From Chytridium lagenaria (lineage: Eukaryota; Chytridiomycota; Chytridiomycetes; Chytridiales; Chytridiaceae), in assembly GCA_025449115.1 (NCBI GenBank), contig JAHLKC010000352.1, forward strand, positions 1 through 10,459: a stretch of DNA of 10,459 bases, given 5' to 3'. Under the pieces are notes generated by a model. It was given only the letters and a program-made list of their open reading frames with translations. It was not told where the DNA came from and searched no databases. The translations under genes and the position numbers were made by a program. Positions within the stretch are counted from its first letter, which is position 1. Each line of letters opens with the position of its first letter. Positions 1 through 6,199 of this stretch are shown here, one piece after another.

Positions 1-287
1 TTGTCATACTTTACAGCCATACAGATTTGTATCAAAAAAATATATACTTATACGGGCATTATGGTTGGAGGGTTATATGGGCCTGTGGGTTAGAAGGTTA
101 GGTACTTTTTTATATATAAACCACAATAAAATTGACAAGCGTCTAAAGAATGTAAGAAAATAAACATGAAATCTACATTATAAAAGTGAACGCATTTTTA
201 TTTTAACATTACTATACATACAATAATTAAATAAACAAAATGATGATTAAGAAAATAAAAAAATGTGAAGGCACGCGGACATCAAAC
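1..287. other. AT-rich leader without recognisable gene
   Basis: This stretch is strongly AT-rich with scattered A and T runs. I see no coding region, RNA gene or clear repeat. A short GGGTTAGAAGGTTAGG at about 87-102 resembles degenerate telomeric repeat, but it is too imperfect to call. Confidence 0.6.
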
Positions 288-302
288 TCACGCGCGCCTT
301 CA

Positions 303-446
303 CGAGCGCGCATCGCGCGCCTTAACGCGCGCGCATTGCGCTAACGCGTGCCTTAACGCGCGCGCATTGCGCTAACGCGTGCCTTAACACGGCATTGCGC
401 TAACGCGTGCCTTAACGAGCGCGCATTGCGCTAACGCGTGCCTTCA
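303..446. repeat. CpG-rich 31-bp tandem repeat
   Basis: Five consecutive units share the core GCATTGCGCTAACGCGTGCC or a variant of it. The boundaries are 303-325 (23 bp, partial), 326-356 and 357-387 (identical 31-bp copies), 388-415 (28 bp, shortened at its left end) and 416-446 (31 bp with CCTTCA in place of CCTTAA). The array is dense in CG and GCGC steps inside otherwise AT-rich DNA. It could be a local minisatellite or the inner part of a decayed element; no protein function is suggested. Confidence 0.9.
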
Positions 447-461
447 CGCGCTTCAGTTATT

Positions 462-602
462 AAAATAAATAAATATATAAATAAATGAATGAATAAATAA
501 GTAAATAAATGATAATTAAATACATAAATATTAAGTAAATAAATAAAAAAAAAATATATTAATAAGTAAATAAAAGAATAAATAAATAAATAAATAAAGA
601 AA

Positions 603-653
<51 letters not shown>

Positions 654-655
654 AG
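462..655. repeat. AAAT tetranucleotide microsatellite
   Basis: A long, mostly AAAT-periodic run, interrupted before about 598 and almost pure from 600 to 653. It directly follows the CpG-rich tandem repeat. The open frame on the minus strand here (a Phe/Ile/Tyr/Leu repeat) is a by-product of the repeat. Confidence 0.95.
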
Positions 656-680
656 AAAACGTAACACAATGAGTAACGTA

Positions 681-713
681 ATACAAAGGAGGGGGCTCGA
701 ACCCCTCCAGTAT
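681..713 (+). repeat. T-arm/B-box-like hairpin 1
   Basis: A 7-bp perfect stem, GGAGGGG (688-694) with CCCCTCC (702-708), closes a 7-nt loop GCTCGAA. Four flanking bases on each side can also pair (ATAC 681-684 with GTAT 710-713). Size and sequence recall a tRNA T-arm, and GGCTCGAACCC is one base from the pol III B-box core. There is no D-arm, anticodon arm or full acceptor stem, so it is not a tRNA gene. Confidence 0.6.
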
Positions 714-720
714 AAGTAGT

Positions 721-827
721 TAGTGACACGTCGCTCTAAAAAACAATTAAAAAACAGCGATTCTGAGACCGGCGGTCTCAGAATCGCTGTTTTTTTAATT
801 GTTTTCTTAGAATGGCAAATGTCACTA
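721..827. mobile_element. Foldback (MITE-like) palindrome 1
   Basis: The whole 107-bp segment folds on itself. It begins TAGTGACA and ends TGTCACTA. Arms at 740-770 and 774-805 are complementary apart from one extra base in an A/T run, around a 3-base centre. The core reads GATTCTGAGACC-GGC-GGTCTCAGAATC. The outer segments (GTGACA..GTCGCTCTAA against TTAGAATGGCAAATGTCAC) pair imperfectly. Internal symmetry throughout, no coding capacity and a small size fit a foldback MITE. TTA and TAA at the outer edges are compatible with a TWA target site but do not prove one. Confidence 0.7.
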
Positions 828-918
828 AAAGAAACAATTAAAAAAACAACGATTCTGAGACCGGCGGTCTCAAAATCGCTGTTTTTTTAATTGATTCTTA
901 AAGCGACAAATGTCACTA
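828..918. mobile_element. Foldback palindrome 2, truncated on its left
   Basis: A second copy of the foldback unit follows immediately. Its 28-nt arms (835-862 and 866-893) match at 26 of 28 positions around the same GGC centre, and its right end again finishes with TGTCACTA. The left outer segment (TAGTGACA...) is missing, so the two copies are fused or share one boundary. Both arm mismatches are transitions. Confidence 0.65.
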
Positions 919-990
919 TAAGAACCAAAAAAAAAACAAAAAACTAGGAAAATGGTTAAAACAGAATAAGCGGAGGAAAAAAAAAAATGA

Positions 991-1022
991 ACTGCAGAGA
1001 GGGTTCAAACCCCTCATGCAGT
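991..1022 (+). repeat. B-box minihelix hairpin 2
   Basis: ACTGCA (991-996) pairs with TGCAGT (1017-1022). Inside it GAGGG (999-1003) pairs with CCCTC (1011-1015) around a 7-nt loop TTCAAAC. A 5-bp stem with loop TTCRANN is the exact geometry of a tRNA T-arm. The outer 6 bp mimic an acceptor stem stacked directly on it, with GA opposite A at the junction. First of four near-identical copies. Confidence 0.75.
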
Positions 1023-1135
1023 AAGACTATGGCAGAGGGTGTTAGTGGAAACGGGAAGGGTTGGGGAGTCGGTGAGTGGTGCGGCGGTTGTGGGTGGTCG
1101 GTGGTGGTAGTAGTCGGGGGGGGAGGAAAAGAAGA

Positions 1136-1167
1136 ACTGCAGAGAGGGTTCGAACCCCTCATGCAGT
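1136..1167 (+). repeat. B-box minihelix hairpin 3
   Basis: ACTGCA (1136-1141), GA, GAGGG (1144-1148), loop TTCGAAC (1149-1155), CCCTC (1156-1160), A, TGCAGT (1162-1167). It has the same stem-on-stem design as the copy at 991, with the loop differing by one base (G for A at the purine position of TTCRA). Confidence 0.78.
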
Positions 1168-1346
1168 ATGTTTATCGAAGGGGGGTGAAAATGGAGGGGT
1201 GAAAATGGAGGTGTCGGGGGTTGGTGATTGCTGGGTGGTGGTGTTGGTTGTGGTGGCTGTTGCTGGTGATGGCGGTTGCTGGTGGGAGTGGTTGGGGGGA
1301 TGGTGGTGGGGATGGTTCGTAATGATGGTGGATGGAGGATGGAAGA

Positions 1347-1378
1347 ACTGCAGAGAGGGTTCGAACCCCTCATGCAGT
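1347..1378 (+). repeat. B-box minihelix hairpin 4
   Basis: Same 32-base sequence as the copy at 1136, with outer stem 1347-1352/1373-1378 and T-arm 1355-1371. It is preceded by GGAAGA and followed by ATGTTTATGGAAG, which it shares with the copy at 1497. Confidence 0.78.
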
Positions 1379-1496
1379 ATGTTTATGGAAGCGGTGGTGA
1401 AAATGGAGGGGTCGGGAGTTGGTCATCGCTGGCCTCGAGTCGGTGAGTGTTGCGCGGTAGGTGAGTGGTCGGTGGTGGTAGTAGTAGGGAGGAAGA

Positions 1497-1528
1497 ACTG
1501 CAGAGAGGGTTCGAACCCCTCATGCAGT
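1497..1528 (+). repeat. B-box minihelix hairpin 5
   Basis: Same 32-base sequence as the copies at 1136 and 1347, with outer stem 1497-1502/1523-1528. The identity of the hairpins, against the looser similarity of the DNA between them, is the notable point. Confidence 0.78.
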
Positions 1529-1766
1529 ATGTTTATGGAAGGGGATGGTGAAAATGGAGGGGTCGGGTGGCTGTTGATGGCGGTTGCTGGTGATGGGGAG
1601 TGGTCGGGGGGGATGGTGTGTGATGGTGGTGGATGGAGGATGGAGGAGTGGGGTGGAGGGGGGATGGTTGAAAGATGGTGGAGGATGATTGATGGTGATG
1701 GTGGCTGGAAGGGTTGGTCGGGGGTTAAGTGGGGCAGCGTCGGTGGGGGAGGGTAGAGGGAGGATC

Positions 1767-1798
1767 ACGGCATGAGGGGGTCGAACCCTCTATGCCGT
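1767..1798 (+). repeat. B-box minihelix hairpin 6, variant outer stem
   Basis: Outer stem ACGGCAT (1767-1773) pairs perfectly with ATGCCGT (1792-1798). The inner stem GAGGG/CCCTC surrounds GGTCGAA; shifting it by one base gives loop GTCGAAC. Against the ACTGCA/TGCAGT stems upstream, the third base and its partner have both changed (T-A to G-C), so pairing is kept. Confidence 0.7.
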
Positions 1799-2030
1799 CG
1801 GATTGAAATTCGTTTCAAAAAAAAAATGGGGAAATAGGGCCTGCTTATGTGAAAAAGTGAATGTAATTAATAAATTTGAAAATAATTTAAATAATAATAT
1901 ATAATGTATTACAAAATAGTATAAATTAATAAACATTACCTAAGCAGATCACATGAGGCAGGGCTATGTTATACAAGGAAATAAGTAAAAATGATAGAGA
2001 AGAACGTATTTTCTGGAAATATCAACGACG
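1799..2030. other. AT-rich spacer with weak inverted ends
   Basis: AT-rich sequence without coding potential. GGGCCTGCTTATGTGA near 1838-1853 and TCACATGAGGCAGGGC near 1949-1964 are roughly inverted copies flanking about 95 bp of A/T-rich DNA. This might be a decayed MITE, but the match needs gaps. Confidence 0.35.
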
Positions 2031-2032
2031 TG

Positions 2033-2120
2033 TTGTCAGTTCGAGACCGATGTTGAACGCAATTAGAAAAACCGACTTTTTGTGTCGACGGGTGTCGTCG
2101 GTTCGAGACCGACGTTGAAC
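2033..2120 (+). repeat. Two B-box hairpin repeats (TTCGAGA loops)
   Basis: Two imperfect direct repeats share GTTCGAGACCGAyGTTGAACG. In the second, CGTCGG (2096-2101) pairs perfectly with CCGACG (2109-2114) around a 7-nt loop TTCGAGA, again T-arm geometry, with GGTTCGAGACC as a B-box match. In the first (2036-2055) the stem has one mismatch and one wobble pair. No complete tRNA can be folded around either. Confidence 0.6.
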
Positions 2121-2168
2121 GAATTTTGATATCCCTTTTTTTCTTCGAAGAAGGTCAAATCCAGTGCC

Positions 2169-2212
2169 TCTATTTGGTTCTGAGGTCGAAATACTGGAAC
2201 GCTTCCAAAACC
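2169..2212 (+). repeat. Left terminal inverted repeat
   Basis: It contains an 18-bp block (2195-2212) that is a perfect inverted copy of 5512-5529, and an outer 9-bp block (2169-2177) matching 5543-5551 inverted. The 17 bp between the blocks align only loosely with the right end. Confidence 0.7.
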
Positions 2213-2222
2213 CCCAAATGTT

Positions 2223-2333
2223 GGTTTGTCAATTTTGCAAAAGGTTGGTCAAACACGTTTGCAAATATAATTTAGCACTAATGTTAAACGGTTTCGTCAA
2301 GTTTGCCGAGACCAAAAAACGGTCTCGGCAAAC
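2223..2333 (+). promoter_or_regulatory. Left subterminal motif cluster and hairpin
   Basis: Three related motifs lie just inside the left end: GGTTTGTCAA (2223-2232), GGTTGGTCAAA (2243-2253) and GGTTTCGTCAA (2290-2300). A perfect inverted repeat follows, GTTTGCCGAGACC (2301-2313) with GGTCTCGGCAAAC (2321-2333) around a 7-base A-rich loop. Repeated subterminal motifs in DNA transposons are often binding sites for the transposase or its Myb-like partner; that role here is inferred. The cluster also lies upstream of the Myb-like gene and may act in its promoter. Confidence 0.5.
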
Positions 2334-2428
2334 TCGAAATTTTCAAATATATTTGCAGATTCTGCTCTTGCCCACATTATTATTATTAACGCATCCCTTG
2401 TCCGAAAGTAGTGTCCGCCGTCTAAAAG

Positions 2429-4117
2429 ATGCCGCCGGAACCCGCCACCTCTAAACTGAAAGGATCAAACTTCACCGCATCAGAAACCTTACGTAAGTTT
2501 GATGTACATGCATGCCATCCATCATCCACATTCATACTGATTTTAACGCAGAGCTGTTGAAGGCGGTTAGGGCAAAGCTGCCAAAGGGTCAGAACGACTG
2601 GTTGAACGTTGAGACGTTCTACAACAATCTGCAATGCAAGGAAAGGCGGCGAGATAGTACCGCCTTGAAGAACCGATTCCTGAAGATCCGAAGCTATACG
2701 GGGGTGTTCAGTAAAAACATTACTGAAGAGGCAGTAACGGAAGCCGTTGCCATCCAGTCATTGATAGATACCGCCGTATGTGTTGCAAAGGGAGGAGGAC
2801 CGGTGGGTCTTTCTAACGAGGAAGAGGAGCGTAAGTCTTGGCTTCTTCTCTTTTTCTTGCCTCTGTCTAAATGCCCGCAGGTTTGTTTGGCCTTATGGAC
2901 CAGGTTCTTCCAATTTCTGAACAGGAGTGGCAGTTCGTCGAGTCAAAGTTCAACGATGACCTACCACCTGGCGATCACAAGAACATCATCCTCTTCAAGC
3001 GCCACTTTGACCAGCTGGTGGCTTTACGCAAGCCGACGGGTGACCCAGACTGCCCTGAGAATGTGAGGACGGCAAAGAGGCTTGATAGGAGGATTTCGGA
3101 GAGAGCGAGCGGAGGCGACGTTCCATCTTCAGGTGACGTGAATGATCAGAATGACGAGAATGACGAAGCTGAGGAGGACGAGGAGACCTTCTCTACCCAC
3201 CGTGGCAAGGAATCCGACGACGGCGACGAAGATTTGGGCGAGGTCGATGACTTGATTAGACCCCGCCGTCTGGAATTTCCCATTCCCCTTCCGCAAGCCA
3301 TCACCGACGAAAACGCCGATCCGTATGACATCGAGATAGATTACGATGTTCCGCTTAAAGAGGGTCGCCGATCAGCCTTCAAACGGACAGAACTAACATT
3401 GCTCTCTCACCTGTTGTGATACGACAAGAGGCAGCAAAGTCGGTTTCCTCAAGTGGGAGTAGGTCCAGCGGCATTGGAACGAAGAGGAAGGTGGATGAGG
3501 GACAGGGGAAGAAGGTGGTTGGAACCTTTTCGTTGGAGAGTCGCTTAGGAGCGCAGGGACTTACTCCAAATAACGTTATTAAGAAGGAGATTGCTGACTA
3601 CAAGTCTCTTAAGGCCAGCAAACGATCGCGGGTGTCATCAACGGTTGGGTCAGTTATGGAGACGGCAAATAACATAGCTAGGTATTATGACTTTTCTCAC
3701 TCTTTCACAAACTGAACTTTATTCATGTAATAGCTACGTCGTGGAGAAAGGGCAGAAGGATGACAAGAGGCACCTTGAACTTGCGGCCAGAGAATACGAA
3801 CTGGAGGAAAAGAGGCTTGAACTGGAATATCAAAAAATGAAAGCGGAGGAGCGTCGAGAGGAGGCTTTGAGAATTGCCGAGGAGCGCAGAATTAAGGAGG
3901 ATTATTGTCGAGAAGAGGCGGAAAGGAAGCGGAGGAGCGACGAGCGCAAGACGAATTACGACGGGAAGAGGCGGCTCGGAAGGCGGAAGAAGTGGCTAGG
4001 AAGGCTGAAGAGCGAAGAGAAGAAAACGACCGACGGGCAGAGGAGCGTCGAGAAAGGAATGACCAGATGATGGCCCTATTGATGACGTCTTTGATTAAGA
4101 ATTCTAAGACTGAATGA
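2429..4117 (+). CDS. Harbinger Myb/SANT-like accessory protein, five exons, one frameshift
   Basis: Proposed exons are 2429-2492, 2552-2830, 2881-3363, 3435-3681 and 3734-4117. Introns 1 and 2 have GTAAGT donors and GCAG ends, intron 4 is GTATTA..ATAG, and all phases agree. Intron 3 (GTCGCC donor, AACTAAC branch site, GCAG end) is the least certain. The product is about 485 residues. Two trihelix/SANT-like segments come first: about 14-95 (W38, then LKNRF at 60-64) and about 116-185 (EQEW 128-131, then KPTGDPDCP 165-173, a signature I associate with DUF6818-type proteins of fungal and oomycete elements). An Asp/Glu-rich stretch, basic NLS-like patches (KRKVDEGQGKK) and a long charged Glu/Arg coiled coil follow. 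It probably binds the element ends and recruits the transposase. In the last exon the coding frame moves by -1 near 3918-3945 (equal to one lost base), so the copy is either broken or carries a sequencing error. AATAAA follows at 4126. Confidence 0.72.
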
Positions 4118-4125
4118 GTTTATGC

Positions 4126-4147
4126 AATAAAGAATAATAAGTTTATT
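4126..4147. promoter_or_regulatory. Back-to-back polyadenylation signals
   Basis: AATAAA at 4126-4131 serves the + strand Myb-like gene. TTTATT at 4142-4147 is AATAAA on the minus strand, for the transposase. The two stop codons are only 54 bases apart, so the convergent transcripts very likely overlap at their 3' ends. Confidence 0.55.
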
Positions 4148-4171
4148 AATATTAAAACTCTTTTACATCAT

Positions 4172-5371
4172 TTAATATTGAGAATAAACTGTTCTGATCT
4201 GGCTTATCTCGGTGGTGCGTACCCGAAGGTTGTATAGCCTGAAAACGTTGTCCATCCGTAATCGTCGAAGAACAGGATTGTATGGTAACTTGCAACCCAT
4301 CCGTCGAAAACTCTTATCAACAGCACCCATTCCCCACTCTGCAGCTTGTCGAACATCAGTGATGGCGTCACTGACGAGCTTGGCATGGGCTTGCTCGCCA
4401 ATCGGAAAGCGTGAGAGATCGCCCGACTTCAATGGGGTAACGATGCGGTTGAACATATCCCCGGAAACAGGGAACGCCGAATCAGCTACAACACCGTGGT
4501 CTTGAAGTGAGTACCCGTGATCCAAGAGCAGCTGGCGAAATTCACGCGAGTTCTCACTGTAAAAGCGCTTTGTAGTTAGAAAGGGAAGCGATAAAGTAGA
4601 GCTCAGAAACCTATCATTCCAGGATCCAGGGCTGTTGTGGCGGTACCAAACAATGGTTCCGTCAACACCGAAACAAAGAACGCCTGTTACTAAAACTGCA
4701 TGAAGCCAGCCATTGTAGTAGGCATTTTGAAGGTCATCATGCGTTGGTTCTTGTACGGAGAAGTTCTTCCCATCAATAAAACCCCATCTCCCATGCAATA
4801 CCGCTTTCCTTCGATTAATCTTTGCTGCCCACTCCCGCTGTTGAGTGTGCGATGGCCAGCGTACTTGAGCCGCCTTCACTTCGTTCAAAGCAAGGTCCAA
4901 CGCCTCCTCCGCTTGGCGCAAGTTCCGTGACAACGTGGCAGGTGGTATGCAAAACAGCTGGCATAGTGTCTTCTGCTCCATGGTGCCTTGATGTTCTATC
5001 AGAAAGTCCCTAACACATTTAAACCTTACCAACGTAGAAGTGAAGAACCATCCCAAGAACCGTTGACTTCTCAAGTAGCTTCCGTGGCCGTCCAGACCGA
5101 CCAGGACCTGAGGAACCTCGTAATACTCCTCGAAATGAACTAGAAGCATATCAAAGGTGGGCCTGTCCAGTCCAGTAACAGAAAGGAATCCTTCGACGTT
5201 GATCCTCGCTGATTCGTAAAGGTTAAACCACGGCATCGTATCGGGATCCGCCAAGTCATCCACAGTCAGGTACATACGATTCGAGGTGGAAAAGTAACTT
5301 TCTTCCAGAACGATGGCAAGCTGTGCAAGGTTCATGCACAGCATCAAAGCAACATCGTCTAGCGAGACCAT
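4172..5371 (-). CDS. PIF/Harbinger DDE transposase
   Basis: An uninterrupted 399-residue reading frame. The first ATG is at 5371; the frame is closed by TAG upstream and holds only a TTG before it. It resembles the HARBI1/DDE_Tnp_4 nuclease family that cuts and rejoins transposon ends. The N-terminal half includes a helix-turn-helix-like segment (about 135-157, TLCQLFCIPPATLSRN). The RNase H-fold core follows: WGFIDGK with D200, the SPGSWNDRF block with D253 (family form GSxHDS), VVADSAFPVSGD with D297 and the nearby TPLK, and then RQAAEWGMGAVDKSF with E345 (family form R..VE..FG). D200 and D253 are two catalytic acids; D297 or E345 completes the triad depending on alignment. The length is normal for the family, and no frameshift or nonsense codon is seen, so this copy may be functional. 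It is expressed convergently to the Myb-like partner. Confidence 0.88.
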   Translation of the reverse strand: MVSLDDVALMLCMNLAQLAIVLEESYFSTSNRMYLTVDDLADPDTMPWFNLYESARINVEGFLSVTGLDRPTFDMLLVHFEEYYEVPQVLVGLDGHGSYLRSQRFLGWFFTSTLVRFKCVRDFLIEHQGTMEQKTLCQLFCIPPATLSRNLRQAEEALDLALNEVKAAQVRWPSHTQQREWAAKINRRKAVLHGRWGFIDGKNFSVQEPTHDDLQNAYYNGWLHAVLVTGVLCFGVDGTIVWYRHNSPGSWNDRFLSSTLSLPFLTTKRFYSENSREFRQLLLDHGYSLQDHGVVADSAFPVSGDMFNRIVTPLKSGDLSRFPIGEQAHAKLVSDAITDVRQAAEWGMGAVDKSFRRMGCKLPYNPVLRRLRMDNVFRLYNLRVRTTEISQIRTVYSQY

Positions 5372-5410
5372 CTTGGTCAATATTAATGATTTAACCCTCT
5401 AAATTCTCCA

Positions 5411-5551
5411 GGGTTTTGGAAGCATACCTTTGCTAAATGGTTTGTCAAACGGTTTTGTCAAATGGTTCGCTAAACGGCTCACCAAAAATTTCTGCAAAAT
5501 TTAAAATTCGTGGTTTTGGAAGCGTTCCACTGGGTTCGAATCCCAAATAGA
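5411..5551 (-). repeat. Right terminal inverted repeat and subterminal motifs
   Basis: GGTTTTGGAAGCGTTCCA (5512-5529) is the exact inverted copy of the left end. A partial second copy, GGTTTTGGAAGC, lies about 100 bp inward (5412-5423) in the same orientation. Between them are GGTTTGTCAAA (5439-5449) and GGTTTTGTCAAA (5451-5462), the same motif and strand as near the left end. This block also forms the 5' region of the transposase gene. Confidence 0.65.
5531..5545 (+). repeat. B-box hairpin inside the transposon right end
   Basis: TGGG (5531-5534) pairs with CCCA (5542-5545) around TTCGAAT. GGGTTCGAATCCC is a full match to the pol III B-box consensus (GGTTCGANTCC), and a T6 run follows at 5554-5559. 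No A box or cloverleaf is present upstream, so I do not call a tRNA. The corresponding left-end sequence (2174-2197) is only a degenerate version. Confidence 0.55.
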
Positions 5552-5574
5552 CCTTTTTTACCCCCGCAGCTCAA

Positions 5575-6199
5575 TCACCGGTATCTCAAGCTTGTATATG
5601 AAAGGCAGCGTATCATCCGGTGTCATGTGGCCTCAGAGATTCGTGATCATTCTTGAAGCTCTATTGATCTTACGTATTAAGGACGGCATTATCGATATGA
5701 GCTTCATTGGAAAGTCAGTTATACATTTGTTCTGTGACGATGCCCATGTTACCGATATCAAGAAACGTCTTCAGGATGCTGGCCACCTTCTCGTCGACTT
5801 TGATCCTCTTGAAATCCCGGACCTCGTCATCGCCAGTACCGAATCTAAAACTGAAAGAGAACGTGAAGGCAGAGAGAACGTTATTAAACGACTTGGAGCC
5901 ATGTACCATAGAGGTGGTCTACAGTTCAAACAGGCGTGGTTGCACGGTGTCCCGGAGGATCTTGCAACTGCTATTTGCCATCATGCCGCCACCTACGCCG
6001 CCCCCAATGTTTCCGACACACACCCCACCATGAAGACAATCGACCTATCGCCCAACCCAAAACCATTCTCAAACGCCCTTCCCAAACCATACACGCGCCG
6101 AGTACCACCTCAGCCAACCGTTTCCGCAGCCTTGAAGACATGGATGATATGAATATGCACACTGCTGATGTCAACGTTAACATGTATGTTAATGTCTGA
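5575..6199 (+). pseudogene. LINE A ORF1, 5'-truncated, frameshifted
   Basis: This is the C-terminal part of a non-LTR retrotransposon ORF1 protein, which normally binds element RNA. The frame at 5592-6152 has QRFVIILEAL, GIIDMSFIGKSVIHLF and LLVDFDPLEIP, which line up with RQRFVIVREAL, GVIDMSFVGSSVIHIL and LLENFDPLAVP in the second ORF1 at about 8338-8525. Identity looks like roughly 35-40% by eye, so the two belong to different families. Near 6010-6045 the sensible frame shifts by -1 into a Pro/Ser-rich tail with SANRFRSLEDMDD, an Asn-Arg-Phe-Ser-Leu type motif seen in other LINE ORF1 and linker proteins. That frame stops at 6199. The 5' half is missing; the fragment abuts the Harbinger right end. 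Confidence 0.65.

Larger units (their letters stand above)
1020..1760. repeat. G/T-rich minisatellite carrying B-box hairpins
   Basis: This block is made of GGTGGT, GGATGG and GGGG-rich words on the + strand, with recurring phrases such as GTGAAAATGGAGGGGTCGG and GGCGGTTGCTGGTGATGG. The hairpin at 991 and those at 1136, 1347 and 1497 are separated by 145, 211 and 150 bp. The last three are each followed by ATGTTTAT(G/C)GAAG, so hairpin and flank are repeated as one unit. Long open frames on both strands (Trp/Gly/Val-rich or Pro-rich) come from the low complexity and show no domain. The G-rich strand has many G-runs that could form G-quadruplexes. Confidence 0.8.
2169..5551. mobile_element. 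PIF/Harbinger DNA transposon, two genes
   Basis: A 3.4-kb element bounded by imperfect terminal inverted repeats. TCTATTTGG at 2169-2177 and TGGAACGCTTCCAAAACC at 2195-2212 are found inverted at 5543-5551 and 5512-5529. Between them lie a Myb/SANT-type accessory gene and a DDE transposase, in convergent orientation. This is the known gene content of the PIF/Harbinger superfamily, where the Myb-like protein helps bring the transposase to the ends. I could not find a convincing 3-bp target-site duplication, so the outer limits may be off by several bases. The transposase is intact, while the Myb-like gene has one apparent frameshift. Confidence 0.8.

Noticed and set aside
303..446. CRISPR-like array
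   Set aside because: Repeats are contiguous with no unique spacers, and the context is eukaryotic.
431..667. Minus-strand 78-codon open frame rich in Phe, Ile, Tyr and Leu
   Set aside because: It is the translation of the AAAT microsatellite and has no independent support.
956..1768. Several open frames on both strands, up to 226 codons, Gly/Trp/Val-rich or Pro-rich
   Set aside because: They follow from the low-complexity G/T-rich minisatellite. The same B-box hairpin gives repeated peptides such as NCREGSNPSCS, which would otherwise mimic a repeat protein.
991..1798. Possible tRNA genes, because of the TTCGAA T-loop sequences
   Set aside because: No A box, D-arm, anticodon arm or separated acceptor strand is present. 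The outer stem is adjacent to the T-arm on both sides.
2160..2170. Target-site duplication of the Harbinger element
   Set aside because: Trinucleotides beside the proposed ends (GCC or CCT on the left, CCT or ACC on the right) do not give a clean TWA duplication at one consistent boundary.
3900..3950. Programmed -1 frameshifting in the Myb-like gene
   Set aside because: No classical X XXY YYZ slippery heptamer lies in the frame at the change point, and four other -1 shifts in the window suggest lost bases instead.
4212..5013. Plus-strand open frames inside the transposase gene
   Set aside because: They are antisense shadows of the 399-residue DDE frame and have no domain of their own.
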